A program made the position numbers and the translations under genes. From an uncultured Winogradskyella sp. (GTDB lineage Bacteria > Bacteroidota > Bacteroidia > Flavobacteriales > Flavobacteriaceae), in assembly GCF_947501905.1 (NCBI RefSeq), contig NZ_CANMXL010000002.1, positions 637,991 to 701,990 of the forward strand: 64,000 nt of DNA, read 5' to 3'. Under the pieces are notes generated by a model. It was not told where the DNA came from and did no database searches. It saw nothing but the letters and a program-made list of their open reading frames with translations. Shown piece after piece: positions 36,089-45,842 of this stretch (positions within the stretch are counted from its first letter, which is position 1; each line of letters starts with the position of its first letter).

Positions 36089-39000
36089 TTACTTAGTAAC
36101 TACAACCATTTTTGAATTTCCATTTACTCGTAATACATAAAGACCAGTTACAGCATTATTCAACCTAATACGAGTTATACCAGTATCTTCATCATAATCT
36201 GAAGCAATAATATCTATCATTCTTCCTCGAATATCAAATACTTCAATGACATCATTTATAGTTGTACTCGTAATAAAAAACTGTTGATTATTAGTTGGGT
36301 TAGGGTAGATTATTTGTTCTGTAGTATTATTTGGGTTTGATGATGATTGAAAGTACGGCAACGCAAACTCAAAAGTATCATCTGCTACTTTCTGACCAAT
36401 AAAACGGCCAGGCAAATCATCTGCTGGTGGATGAATTCCACCCCAAATACGAGATAAACTTGTTTGGTCTGATGCGTCTCTGTATGTTGCCCATTGCAGA
36501 ACTACATCAACAGAGGGTCCTTTTTCGAAAACTAAAAATTCATCTTTTTTAGCTACAAACTCACCTATTCCTCCTGGAAAAAATGGGTCGCCTGTAAGCT
36601 TAGTCAATATCTCTGATGCTGCTCGAGAAAATGTAGAATGTCCTGATACATATCCAGCAAATGGTGGTGTAACAAATGTAGGTCGTTGGTAAGGATACCA
36701 ATCTTCAGCTAAAATCCAACCAACACCTGCAACATCTTCTTCAGGATCATTAATAAAATCGTGACCTCTCCATGTATATAGTTTTACCTTTCCGATATTT
36801 TGACCGAAGAATCCAGCTAATGGGTCACCAGCTTCAACTAATTCTATTAATCCCGGAATTAATTCAAAACCAGAAGGACTATAATTAGGTAAAGTCTCAT
36901 CAGAACTTTGACCTTGTTCATCTCCCATATAACGTATAGCAGATATAGGCCTAATATAATCATGCCACCCTTTTACACTCCATGCTGCTATGGCTGAATC
37001 ATGCATTGCTCCACCAAGAATAAAATAAGCTTTAACATCCCATTCCAAGGCATTTAAAATATCGCCTTGACCTTGGAAACGCTTTTCGAACTGTGGGTGA
37101 TCGTTAACGTAATTCAATATTGTAAACCAATGCCCTGGAGGTGTTTCAGAATCTGGACCGTCTGCCCAAAATTCTGCTAAAACTCTTGCATAGTCACCAC
37201 GTGGCACCATGTTAGAAACATATGGTGCTGAAGTTTTAGGATTCATGGCATGACCAGTACCTATATCTCCACCTTCTGTAAAATTGTAGAATGATGGATA
37301 ATCTTCAAAAGCTGTTGGGAAATCAGCAATATCTGTATTACCAATAGCCCCAGGTGAAATATCCCACATGACACCATCACTTGGATCTAAATGCGATTGC
37401 CAAGCAGACACCATAGAGAAGCCCCATTTGTATTGTTCACTTTCAGTATCTTCAACTGTAGTATTTATTTGTGGAGGTGTTATTGGGTTATGGAAAACAC
37501 GGTAGTTGTTTCCATCTCTATTAAATACAGTTACATCCTCTTCTTTTAAGGCAAAACCATTTACATTTCCCCATTCTGGACTTAAAAATTCGGGAACATT
37601 ACCTTCAACTACATTTCCGCCCTGGTCTATAAATGTATCCAACCCTAAAGGTTGCCATCTATTAGGATCCACTACTGGTGGATTATCGGGAAGCTCCAGA
37701 TTATATGCTTGGTTAACTGGCTGATAAAATTCATTATCAAATCCTGTACTCTCACGTGAACCGTCTTGTAATCCGTAATCTATAATAGTTTGCGCTACAT
37801 AATTACCTAATGCTGCAGCATTTCCGAATTCATATAAAACAGAAGTTAATGAGGTCTCATAACCTAATTTTTCCATTAATAAATCTATACGCTCTTGGTT
37901 AGATTCTGCTCCAGGAGAATTCTGAAATCGATATGATAATAATCGATACATGGCGTAACTTATAGCCTCGTTAACAGATTCTTCATTTGAATTAATTGGA
38001 ATAAAATCTACTAGTTCACTAGTAAAGTCTTTAACTTCGTTACCTATTAAGTATGGTTTAGCTTGGTCATCATAAATAGCCCATATATCGTACATTGCTA
38101 CACTTGTGTGAAATAAGTTTCTTGCATGTACTGTTGGCCTCGCAAAATCTCCACGAATAGCACTTAATAATACTTCATTCCATAATCTTGCAATTGAAAT
38201 ATTTTCTGGTAAATCTGTTGCATTTAACTCAATATTTATTGAAGCTTCTAAACTAGAACATTGATTATCAGATTCTATTACAGACACTCTACCTTCTGAT
38301 TCCAACTCCCAATGCACTGTAATCGCATTAGTACCTTGCCCACTTAATATCTGCCCTCCACTAACTGACCAAACTGCTGTTGAGTTTGCTCCAATATTGT
38401 ATAAATAAGTTTGCGTTGAATAAAATGCGGCTGTAGTAGCACCTACTATTGGCTGATTATCTATATAAGTACAACTACCATCATCTAAAGTAGCCTCAGA
38501 ATTGTACGAACATGAAACTGGATCTGTACATCCATATATTTTTTCGCTTGGTTGAATATTTAAATCTGTTAAACTTCCACCTTCAATAGCTAACATTGTA
38601 GAATTAATCGTCGCATTACTATGTGTTTCTACTAATCCTGAAGGCCAAGTAATTTCTATAGAGGTTATAGATGTTTCATCATCCAAACCAAAATGCAATG
38701 GCATTAAACTTTGGCTCAAAAATCCAACTCCAGATTTATATCTTATCAATGTTCCATCTGCAGTAGTTAACTTTACAATTGCGCCAACCGCATCACGATT
38801 AGAGGTTGTGCCTTGTAATTCTAACTTAAACCAATTCAGCGTTGGGTTTACATCGTCAAAATCTAAAGTCCTGTTTTCGTATAAAAAAGAAGGTCCATCA
38901 TTATTGGTAACATATAAATCTATATCACCATCATTATCATAATCCCAATCTATAGCTTCTACACTAATTGTTTGCTCATTGAGATTTAAAGATTGTGATA

Positions 39001-40120
39001 CATCTTCAAAGGCATTTTGACCTTGTGCATTTAAGTTTCTGAAATAGAAATTAGGCTCTACACTTCTATCTTCGAACTCATAGCCATTAACAACATATAA
39101 ATCTTCATCTCCATCTAAATCAAAATCAGAGAATCGAGTTCCCCATGCCCATAATGTATTTCCTAAGCCAAAGGTGTCTGCATTTTCTGTAAATGTATTA
39201 TCACCATTATTGGTTAACAAAAAATTATCATCAATTGCAGTTACAAATAAATCAAAATAACCATCTCTATTATAATCGCCTATGGTAATACCCATATCAT
39301 CACCCATGGTATTTACGCCATAAGCTCCCGCTTGATTAGTAAAACTTGTTGCGCTATTATTTATGTATAAATCATTAGGCTCATCAAAATCATTTGAAAT
39401 ATACAAATCCATAAAACCATCTTCATTAAAATCAAATGGCAGAGCCGTATAACTCGCTAGACCTGATTGCGCTTGAATACCTATAGATACTGTAACATCA
39501 GTAAATGTATTATTACCATTATTTCTGAATAATTGATTGCTATCGCATTCATCCCAATCGCTGATATAGATATCTAATAGTCCATCATTATTATAATCAA
39601 ACCACGTTGCTCCAGTATTTCTGCAATCATTTAAGGTATCAAAACCTGCAATAGACGTTAAATTTGCAAATGTTCCATTTCCAAGATTTCGAAATAATTG
39701 TACTTTAAAAGAATAAGTCAAAAATAAATCTGGAAAGCCATCATTATTATAATCTCCCCAAGATGCGCCACTTTTTTGACCTTCTAAACCAAACCAGTCC
39801 GCTCCACCTTCATCCTGAGAAAGTAGCTCTGTTAAACCTGCTAATTCTGTAACATCAGTAAATGTACCATCGTTATTATTTCTAAATAAACGGCTTAATG
39901 TTTTTGGACTATCTAGGTCATCATTTGCTTTAGCAACTACGAAAATGTCTAAATCGTTATCGCCATCATAATCAGCTACGGCTACTCCGTTATTTTCTTC
40001 TAGAATACCAAGCCCTGTAATATCTTCTACTCTGTCAAAAGTTTGACTATATAGGTTCTGGATTGAAACACACAAAACCAAGAGAATAACAAAATAATTT
40101 TTGAGTATTTTTCTTAGCAT
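36089..40120 (-). CDS. Secreted VCBS/UnbV protein fused to a vanadium-haloperoxidase-like domain, T9SS-sorted
   Basis: A 1343-residue protein from the ATG at 40120, which opens a signal peptide (LRKILKNYFVILLVLCVSIQNLYSQ); an upstream TTG is unlikely. At least seven calcium-binding-like VCBS repeats (DYDGDNDLDIFV, DYNNDGLLDIYI and similar) fill residues 30-420. An ASPIC/UnbV domain follows (NRDAVGAIVKL), then a short GCTDPVSCSYN...DDGSC module. The rest is a PAP2/vanadium-haloperoxidase domain with all three motifs: KGWHDYIRP (Lys1050), SGHSTFS (His1161) and SRIWGGIHPPAD (His1230). It ends in a type A sorting domain (YPNPTNNQ ... GLYVLRVNG), so PorU/PorV should export it. Haloperoxidase versus phosphatase activity is undecided. 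Confidence 0.87.
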   Translation of the reverse strand: MLRKILKNYFVILLVLCVSIQNLYSQTFDRVEDITGLGILEENNGVAVADYDGDNDLDIFVVAKANDDLDSPKTLSRLFRNNNDGTFTDVTELAGLTELLSQDEGGADWFGLEGQKSGASWGDYNNDGFPDLFLTYSFKVQLFRNLGNGTFANLTSIAGFDTLNDCRNTGATWFDYNNDGLLDIYISDWDECDSNQLFRNNGNNTFTDVTVSIGIQAQSGLASYTALPFDFNEDGFMDLYISNDFDEPNDLYINNSATSFTNQAGAYGVNTMGDDMGITIGDYNRDGYFDLFVTAIDDNFLLTNNGDNTFTENADTFGLGNTLWAWGTRFSDFDLDGDEDLYVVNGYEFEDRSVEPNFYFRNLNAQGQNAFEDVSQSLNLNEQTISVEAIDWDYDNDGDIDLYVTNNDGPSFLYENRTLDFDDVNPTLNWFKLELQGTTSNRDAVGAIVKLTTADGTLIRYKSGVGFLSQSLMPLHFGLDDETSITSIEITWPSGLVETHSNATINSTMLAIEGGSLTDLNIQPSEKIYGCTDPVSCSYNSEATLDDGSCTYIDNQPIVGATTAAFYSTQTYLYNIGANSTAVWSVSGGQILSGQGTNAITVHWELESEGRVSVIESDNQCSSLEASINIELNATDLPENISIARLWNEVLLSAIRGDFARPTVHARNLFHTSVAMYDIWAIYDDQAKPYLIGNEVKDFTSELVDFIPINSNEESVNEAISYAMYRLLSYRFQNSPGAESNQERIDLLMEKLGYETSLTSVLYEFGNAAALGNYVAQTIIDYGLQDGSRESTGFDNEFYQPVNQAYNLELPDNPPVVDPNRWQPLGLDTFIDQGGNVVEGNVPEFLSPEWGNVNGFALKEEDVTVFNRDGNNYRVFHNPITPPQINTTVEDTESEQYKWGFSMVSAWQSHLDPSDGVMWDISPGAIGNTDIADFPTAFEDYPSFYNFTEGGDIGTGHAMNPKTSAPYVSNMVPRGDYARVLAEFWADGPDSETPPGHWFTILNYVNDHPQFEKRFQGQGDILNALEWDVKAYFILGGAMHDSAIAAWSVKGWHDYIRPISAIRYMGDEQGQSSDETLPNYSPSGFELIPGLIELVEAGDPLAGFFGQNIGKVKLYTWRGHDFINDPEEDVAGVGWILAEDWYPYQRPTFVTPPFAGYVSGHSTFSRAASEILTKLTGDPFFPGGIGEFVAKKDEFLVFEKGPSVDVVLQWATYRDASDQTSLSRIWGGIHPPADDLPGRFIGQKVADDTFEFALPYFQSSSNPNNTTEQIIYPNPTNNQQFFITSTTINDVIEVFDIRGRMIDIIASDYDEDTGITRIRLNNAVTGLYVLRVNGNSKMVVVTK

Positions 40121-40152
40121 AAAATTCTTTTTTGCTAATATAAAAATTACTC

Positions 40153-40797
40153 TTAATTTTCTGTTAATAAACAAGGTAGATTTAACATGTTAACAAACGT
40201 CTTATCGGCTATTTTAGACAATTCGTCATTATAGTCATGAGCCGTGTAAGCAAATACTGTAAAGCCACCTTTTTTTGCTGCTTCAACTCCTGTGATGCTA
40301 TCTTCAATAACCAAACATTCTTTTGGCAAAAAATTCATTGTTTTTGCAGCCAATAAAAAAATATCTGGCTCTGGTTTCCATTTTTGAATCGTGTAGCAAC
40401 TAAATATTTTATCTTCAAAATAAGATAATAGTCCTGTAAGACTTAAATTAAGTCTAATTTTTTCTTCCGGTCCACTTGAAGCCACACAAAACGGAATTCT
40501 TAAATTTTGCAAAACATGCTCTATATTTTCTACAGGGCTTATATTTTCTTTAAAAGCTTGGTAAGAACGTCTTCTATATTCTTCTATAAAATTATTTGGA
40601 AGTGGTTTATTAATTAATTTAGAAACATGATTAGCGACAACACTTAATGCGTTCCCTTTAAAATGTTCAAATCCATAATCCAAATTAATATTAGCTCCTA
40701 ACTCATTAGCCATATCGACCAATATTTGATTGCCAATTGACTCACTATCTACGAGAACACCATCACAATCAAAAATAATACACTTGTATTTTGACAT
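40153..40797 (-). CDS. HAD-superfamily phosphatase (beta-phosphoglucomutase-like)
   Basis: A 214-residue HAD subfamily IA protein. Motif I is IIFDCDGVLVDSE (nucleophile Asp in DxD), motif II Ser is in PFCVASSGPEEKI, the motif III Lys is in KWKPEPDIFLLAAK, and motif IV is CLVIEDSITGVEAAKKGG. Such proteins dephosphorylate small metabolites or convert sugar phosphates; the substrate is not predictable. Its ATG directly follows the stop codon of the upstream SDR gene, so the two genes are coupled. Confidence 0.88.
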   Translation of the reverse strand: MSKYKCIIFDCDGVLVDSESIGNQILVDMANELGANINLDYGFEHFKGNALSVVANHVSKLINKPLPNNFIEEYRRRSYQAFKENISPVENIEHVLQNLRIPFCVASSGPEEKIRLNLSLTGLLSYFEDKIFSCYTIQKWKPEPDIFLLAAKTMNFLPKECLVIEDSITGVEAAKKGGFTVFAYTAHDYNDELSKIADKTFVNMLNLPCLLTEN

Positions 40798-41481
40798 TTA
40801 TGGTGTAGAATTAGATACTTGGAGGGTTTTTCCGTTGTAATATTTGTTTCCGTTTAAAGAAAAATTGAAAACATATTCTGCCATTTCTAATGCTGTTGTT
40901 GGTGCTTTATAGCCTGGAAATGCTTCTTCTAACATTTCAGTTTGTACAGCACCTAAAGCTAATACATTAAATTGCGGTCCAGTTTCTTTATACTCTTCAG
41001 CCAGCAACTCATTTAAGGTAATTACAGCACCTTTACTAGAACTATATGCTGCTAGCCCTGGAAATTTCATACTACCTTGGATGCCTCCCATAGAGCTAAT
41101 AGTAACTACATGACCATCATTTTTCATGTAAGGCAAAACGACTCGGGTCATTTCTGAAACACCAAAAACATTTGTTTGATACACTTTAGTAAAATCTGAA
41201 ATGGTAGTCTCAGCAAAAGGCTTATTAAGTAGTGTACCAGCATTATTGATTAAAACATCAACATGTTGCCATTCGTTACCGATAAAAGTTTCTACTTTTT
41301 TATAATCGTCTTCATTAGACAAATCCAAAGAAAAAGATGCAACATTTTTTAAACTTAAATTAGCTACAGGCTTATTATTCCTAGATAATGCCAAGACCTT
41401 ATGACCTTGCTTTGAAAAAAGTTGTACCAGCTCAAAGCCAATACCTCGGCTTGTGCCTGTGATAATTATGTGCTTACTCAT
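40798..41481 (-). CDS. Short-chain dehydrogenase/reductase
   Basis: A 227-residue classical SDR with NAD(P)-binding ITGTSRGIGFELV, LINNAGTL, catalytic Ser in VTISSMGG and the YxxxK pair in YSSSKGAV. The substrate is unknown. It overlaps the M28 peptidase gene by eight bases upstream and abuts the HAD gene downstream, so M28, SDR and HAD form a tight three-gene unit. Confidence 0.9.
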   Translation of the reverse strand: MSKHIIITGTSRGIGFELVQLFSKQGHKVLALSRNNKPVANLSLKNVASFSLDLSNEDDYKKVETFIGNEWQHVDVLINNAGTLLNKPFAETTISDFTKVYQTNVFGVSEMTRVVLPYMKNDGHVVTISSMGGIQGSMKFPGLAAYSSSKGAVITLNELLAEEYKETGPQFNVLALGAVQTEMLEEAFPGYKAPTTALEMAEYVFNFSLNGNKYYNGKTLQVSNSTP

Positions 41482-42469
41482 CGCTTAAGACTACTTCTTT
41501 GGTTGTAGCGTTCATCATACCTTCTAATGCTGGAATCATTTTATTAATAAAACTAGCCATGTGATTATAGTCCATTTTATCAGCTTCATCATCTACATGA
41601 TGATAATATTCAAAATTTGTAAAATCAAATGTAGAAATAGCATGTGCTGGCATATTTAACTCCTTAAAAAAAGGAAAATTATCAGATCTAAAAAACAATT
41701 GAAACTCCTTAGCCTTTGGAAAGAATCCAACTACCTCTTCACCTGCATACTTATTTAAAGTTGTGGCAAAGTTAGAACGATTATAACCACTCATATATGC
41801 CATAGATTTATCTTCTGCTCTAGGTATTCCAATCATTTCAAAATTTATCATTGTATAGGCATCTAAACCTTGTTCTTTTAATCGTTTTGCTAAATGTGCT
41901 GAGCCTTTTAATCCCATTTCTTCGGCCGAATACAACGTAATCAAGATGCTACGTTTATTAGTCTTAGATTTTGAAAAATATCTACCAAACTCCATTGCCG
42001 CAATGGTTCCTGAGGCATCATCATTAGCACCGTTAGCAATACTATCACCATTAACTTCTTTACCTTTACCTATATGATCATAATGGCCTCCGAGAATAAC
42101 AAACTCATTTTTTAGTTCTGGGTCATTGCCTTCAATCATGCCTACCACATTATAACCTGTAAGTTCGCCAAGCTTGAATGTATCTCTATAGGTTTCAAAA
42201 TAAGGTTTAATATTATTTTTCTTGAAGTAATTCTCTATAAAAACTGCAGCTTTTTCTATTCCTTTACTTCCTGTTACCCTTCCTTCTAACTCATCAGATG
42301 CTAAATATTCCATACTTTTCTGAACATCAATAGCTTTGATTTCTATTTTTTCTGCTTTAGCAACTTCATCTCCTGATTTACCATTAGCTCCATTCTTTGC
42401 TTTAGTTTTAAAAACACATGACGTGATAATTACACATAAGATTACCAGTAGCGCACTATATTTTTTCAT
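41474..42469 (-). CDS. M28-family zinc aminopeptidase lipoprotein
   Basis: A 331-residue exported peptidase from the ATG at 42469. That start gives a lipoprotein signal with lipobox (KKYSALLVILCVIITSC); an in-frame ATG six codons earlier is disfavoured. Zinc-site segments of family M28 are complete: GGHYDHIGKG, NGANDDASGTIAAME and LYSAEEMGLKGS. The Lys/Asn-rich stretch after the lipid Cys is probably a linker. It is the first gene of the M28-SDR-HAD unit, which starts just past a terminator for the pyruvate dehydrogenase genes. Confidence 0.9.
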   Translation of the reverse strand: MKKYSALLVILCVIITSCVFKTKAKNGANGKSGDEVAKAEKIEIKAIDVQKSMEYLASDELEGRVTGSKGIEKAAVFIENYFKKNNIKPYFETYRDTFKLGELTGYNVVGMIEGNDPELKNEFVILGGHYDHIGKGKEVNGDSIANGANDDASGTIAAMEFGRYFSKSKTNKRSILITLYSAEEMGLKGSAHLAKRLKEQGLDAYTMINFEMIGIPRAEDKSMAYMSGYNRSNFATTLNKYAGEEVVGFFPKAKEFQLFFRSDNFPFFKELNMPAHAISTFDFTNFEYYHHVDDEADKMDYNHMASFINKMIPALEGMMNATTKEVVLSDE

Positions 42470-42496
42470 AATAAATGATTTAAGCATTAAAGATAA

Positions 42497-42531
42497 AAAA
42501 CCTGACTCGAAAAAAATTCAAATCAGGTTTT
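42497..42531 (-). terminator. Intrinsic terminator after the pyruvate dehydrogenase genes
   Basis: On the minus strand AAAACCTGA pairs with TCAGGTTTT around a 17-base loop and is followed by T residues. It lies 26 bases past the E2 stop codon. The large loop makes it a moderate call. Confidence 0.6.
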
Positions 42532-42556
42532 AATATTATTATATATAATTACTAGT

Positions 42557-44146
42557 TTAAACTAGCATTGTTATTGGGTTTTCTATATATCCTTTTAAAG
42601 TCTGAAGAAATTGCGCTCCAGTAGCACCATCTACAGTTCGGTGATCACAAGCTAAAGTTAATTTCATTGTGTTTCCTGCAACAACATGACCATCTTTAAC
42701 AACTGGTTTTTGAACAATTGCACCAACTGACAGAATTGCGGAATTAGGCTGATTGATAATAGATGTGAAGCTCTCAATGCCAAACATCCCTAAGTTAGAT
42801 ATTGTAAATGTACTGCCTTCCATTTCGTCAAGCGTTAATTTCTTGTCTCTAGCTCTACGTGCATAATCTTTGACAGCTGCTCCTATTTGAGGTAAACTCT
42901 GTTCATTTGCAAAACGCACTACAGGAACAACTAATCCATCAGGTACTGCAACAGCCACACCAATGTGAACATGATTGTTTAAACGCATTCTATCATCAAA
43001 CCACTGAGAATTAACTTGTGGATGCTGACGCAATGCTAAGGCACATGCCTTAACAATCATATCATTAAATGAAATTTTTGTATCCGGAATAGAGTTGTAT
43101 TGCGTACGGAATGCAATGGCATTATCCATATCAAACTCTACGTTTAAATAATAGTGCGGTGCTGTAAACTTAGATTTAGCTAAATTCTTAGCTATTGCTT
43201 TACGCATGTTGCTATTAGCAATCTCATCAAAGTCTTCTTGTCCTGTGGCAACAAATTTAGCAACTGGTGCTGAAGATGTCGCAGCAGTAGAAGGCGTAAA
43301 GTTCTCAATATCTCGTTTTACGATTCTACCATTTTCTCCAGAACCATTTACTTGACTTAGATTAATACCCTTTTCTTCTGCCATTTTTTTAGCCAATGGC
43401 GAAGCAAATACACGTTCGTTTGAAGATGTATTAACTGTGTTTGCGGCAACAACTTCTTTTTTAGTCTCAGCTTTTAGTGCTTCAACTTTCTTTTCAGCTT
43501 TTGGAGCTTCTTCTTTTGCTGGAGCATTGACTTTGAAATTTTTAACAACACCTGAAACATCTGTGCCTGCAGGTCCAATCACAGCTAATAAAGCATCTAC
43601 CTTTGCAGAATCACCTTCTTGTAAACCAACATGTAATAATGTACCTGAATTGAAAGACTCAAATTCCATTGTGGCTTTATCTGTTTCTATTTCAGCTAAA
43701 ATATCACCCTCTTCTACTTCATCGCCTACATTTTTTAACCAAGATGCTACAGTACCTTCTTCCATAGTGTCACTTAAACGTGGCATGGTTACTACGATAA
43801 CGCCTTCAGGCACTTCTACAGAATCGTTCGAAGCTTTTTCTTCACTCTCACTATCGTTCGAAATGACTTCAGAAGTATTTCCATTTAGCAAATCTGAAAT
43901 ATCTTCTCCTTCTTCTCCTATGATTGCTAAAAGTTTATCTACTTCAGTAGTTTCACCTTCTTGAACGCCAATATGAAGTAAGGTTCCTTCGTAGAAAGAT
44001 TCAAACTCCATAGTAGCTTTATCTGTTTCAATCTCAGCTAAAATATCACCTTCTTCTACTTTGTCTCCAACTTGTTTTAGCCATGTTGCAACGGTACCTT
44101 CTTCCATGGTATCGCTTAACCTTGGCATATTAATTACTTCTGCCAT
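42557..44146 (-). CDS. Pyruvate dehydrogenase E2, dihydrolipoyl acetyltransferase
   Basis: A 529-residue E2 with two N-terminal lipoyl domains, each with the motif EIETDKATMEFES (lipoyl Lys43 and Lys157). An Ala/Lys/Glu-rich linker follows, then an E3-binding domain (FASPLAKKMAEEKGINL, about 245-280). The acetyltransferase core has the catalytic DHRTVDG near its C-terminus. It transfers acetyl from lipoamide to CoA. It starts three bases after the E1 alpha gene ends. No E1 beta or E3 gene is adjacent, so those are encoded elsewhere. Confidence 0.96.
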   Translation of the reverse strand: MAEVINMPRLSDTMEEGTVATWLKQVGDKVEEGDILAEIETDKATMEFESFYEGTLLHIGVQEGETTEVDKLLAIIGEEGEDISDLLNGNTSEVISNDSESEEKASNDSVEVPEGVIVVTMPRLSDTMEEGTVASWLKNVGDEVEEGDILAEIETDKATMEFESFNSGTLLHVGLQEGDSAKVDALLAVIGPAGTDVSGVVKNFKVNAPAKEEAPKAEKKVEALKAETKKEVVAANTVNTSSNERVFASPLAKKMAEEKGINLSQVNGSGENGRIVKRDIENFTPSTAATSSAPVAKFVATGQEDFDEIANSNMRKAIAKNLAKSKFTAPHYYLNVEFDMDNAIAFRTQYNSIPDTKISFNDMIVKACALALRQHPQVNSQWFDDRMRLNNHVHIGVAVAVPDGLVVPVVRFANEQSLPQIGAAVKDYARRARDKKLTLDEMEGSTFTISNLGMFGIESFTSIINQPNSAILSVGAIVQKPVVKDGHVVAGNTMKLTLACDHRTVDGATGAQFLQTLKGYIENPITMLV

Positions 44147-44149
44147 AGC

Positions 44150-45151
44150 TTACTTGATTTTATGGTCTATAAATGGATAATCTTCTTGCTCGTATACAGC
44201 GTCGTACATGACATTCTTATCTGGATATGGAGAATCTTCAGCAAACTTCTCGCATTCTGCAACCAAATCCTTAACACGCTTATCAATGACTTTAATATCA
44301 TCTTCTGTTGCGTATTTTTCTTCAAGAATAATGTCCTTAACCTGTTTGATAGGGTCAATTTTTTTATATTCTTCAACCTCATCTTTAGTTCTGTAATGCT
44401 GAGCATCAGACATAGAGTGTCCTCTATAACGATACGTTTTAACCTCTAGAAAAGAAGGCCCTCCTCCGTTTCTAGCTCTTGAGATTGCTTCATCAAAAGC
44501 TTCGGCCACTTTTATTGGATTCATTCCGTCAACAGGTCCAGAAGGCATCTCATAGCCTAAACCTAACTTCCAGATATCTGTGTGATTAGCTGTACGCTCT
44601 ACTGAAGTTCCCATAGCGTATCCATTATTTTCACAAACAAAAACTACAGGCAAGTTCCATAACATCGCTAAATTGAATGTTTCGTGAAGTGAACCTTGAC
44701 GTGCCGCACCATCACCAAAGCAACAGATTGTAACAGCATCTTTATCATGATACTTATCACCAAAGGCAATACCTGCGCCTAGAGGAATCTGTCCTCCAAC
44801 AATACCATGACCTCCATAAAAACGATGTTCTTTAGAGAATATGTGCATAGAACCACCAAGACCTTTTGATGTCCCGGTTGCTTTTCCGTAAAGCTCTGCC
44901 ATAACACGTCTTGGATCAACACCCATACCAATTGGCTGTACGTGGTTACGGTAAGCCGTTATCATTTTATCTTTAGTTAAATCCATTGCATGTAATGCTC
45001 CGGCTAGAACAGCTTCTTGTCCATTATATAAATGAAGAAAACCTCTTACTTTTTGCTGAATGTAAACGGCTGCAAGTTTATCTTCAAACTTTCGCCAAAA
45101 CAACATGTCTTCATACCACTTTAGGTAAACTTCCTTTGTTACTTTTTCCAT
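44150..45151 (-). CDS. pdhA: Pyruvate dehydrogenase E1 component, alpha subunit
   Basis: A 333-residue thiamine-diphosphate-dependent E1 alpha subunit. The TPP/Mg site is visible as GDGAARQGSLHETFNLA ending in the Asn of VCENNGYAMGT. Also present are RGFLHLYNGQEA near the N-terminus and the phosphorylation-loop region YRYRGHSMSDAQHYR. It decarboxylates pyruvate and loads the lipoyl arm of E2, which is encoded three bases downstream. The beta subunit is not in the window. Confidence 0.95.
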   Translation of the reverse strand: MEKVTKEVYLKWYEDMLFWRKFEDKLAAVYIQQKVRGFLHLYNGQEAVLAGALHAMDLTKDKMITAYRNHVQPIGMGVDPRRVMAELYGKATGTSKGLGGSMHIFSKEHRFYGGHGIVGGQIPLGAGIAFGDKYHDKDAVTICCFGDGAARQGSLHETFNLAMLWNLPVVFVCENNGYAMGTSVERTANHTDIWKLGLGYEMPSGPVDGMNPIKVAEAFDEAISRARNGGGPSFLEVKTYRYRGHSMSDAQHYRTKDEVEEYKKIDPIKQVKDIILEEKYATEDDIKVIDKRVKDLVAECEKFAEDSPYPDKNVMYDAVYEQEDYPFIDHKIK

Positions 45152-45203
45152 CTATCTTTTATGTATAAAATGAATCTACTGTCTACATGACAAAGCAGAA
45201 CAA

Positions 45204-45211
45204 CAAAAATA
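45204..45211 (-). promoter_or_regulatory. -7 element for pdhA-E2
   Basis: TATTTTTG on the minus strand fits TAnnTTTG, about 53 bases before the pdhA ATG. The nearest TTG upstream is 26 bases away, somewhat too far for a canonical -33. Confidence 0.4.
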
Positions 45212-45286
45212 ATATTTTAAGCTATAACGAAGAAACACAATTCTGTAAAAATTGCGCTATATTTTAAGTAATATATAACGAAAACG

Positions 45287-45769
45287 TTACAGTACTGAGC
45301 TTTCGAAAAGTAAAGGTAAAAGATTTGCTAAAGATTCTGATTTTACAATCTTACCTTCGGCTCCCATAAAATAAATTTCAATTGGTTGGTTTTGTTTAAT
45401 CTCATACTCAGCTATTGCTTGTCTACATGCACCACATGGTGGAATTGGCTTGTCAGTCATCTGATTTTGAGAAGATGCTGTCAATGCCATTTTTAGCATT
45501 TTTGATTTAGGATAAGTTGCGCCTGCATAATAAATTGCCGTGCGTTCTGCACATAGCCCGGATGGGTAAGAAGCATTTTCTTGATTACTTCCAGAAACTA
45601 TTTCTCCATTATCTAATAATATGGCTGCTCCTACATTAAATTTTGAATAAGGTGAATATGCATTTTCACGAACTTTTATTGCTGATTGCATTAATTGTTG
45701 AACATCCTTTGGAAGTTCTGCCATGGAATCATAAACTTCTAATGTGGTTTCAATTTTAACTTCCTTCAT
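45287..45769 (-). CDS. cdd: Cytidine deaminase
   Basis: A 160-residue homotetrameric-type cytidine deaminase. The zinc site is CAERTAIYYAG (Cys ligand with catalytic Glu) plus PPCGACRQAIAEY (two Cys ligands). It converts cytidine and deoxycytidine to uridine forms in pyrimidine salvage. It lies between the porV terminator and the pdhA leader. Confidence 0.95.
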   Translation of the reverse strand: MKEVKIETTLEVYDSMAELPKDVQQLMQSAIKVRENAYSPYSKFNVGAAILLDNGEIVSGSNQENASYPSGLCAERTAIYYAGATYPKSKMLKMALTASSQNQMTDKPIPPCGACRQAIAEYEIKQNQPIEIYFMGAEGKIVKSESLANLLPLLFESSVL

Positions 45770-45786
45770 GTGACACTCTTTTAGAC

Positions 45787-45817
45787 AAAAAAACTATTGT
45801 CTTTCAACAATAGTTTT
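45787..45817 (-). terminator. Intrinsic terminator after porV
   Basis: On the minus strand AAAACTATTGT pairs with ACAATAGTTTT across a 6-base loop and is followed by further T residues. It lies 26 bases past the porV stop and separates the secretion genes from cdd. Confidence 0.88.
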
Positions 45818-45842
45818 GATTAATCAGAATATAAATTTACGA

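Noticed and set aside
40121..40174. TTG start extending the VCBS/haloperoxidase protein upstream
   Set aside because: It would place 18 residues before a good signal peptide and overlap the preceding HAD gene; the ATG at 40120 is better.
43437..43964. Plus-strand 175-codon open frame
   Set aside because: Antisense of the E2 lipoyl and linker region, with no start signal and Ser/Thr-rich shadow composition.
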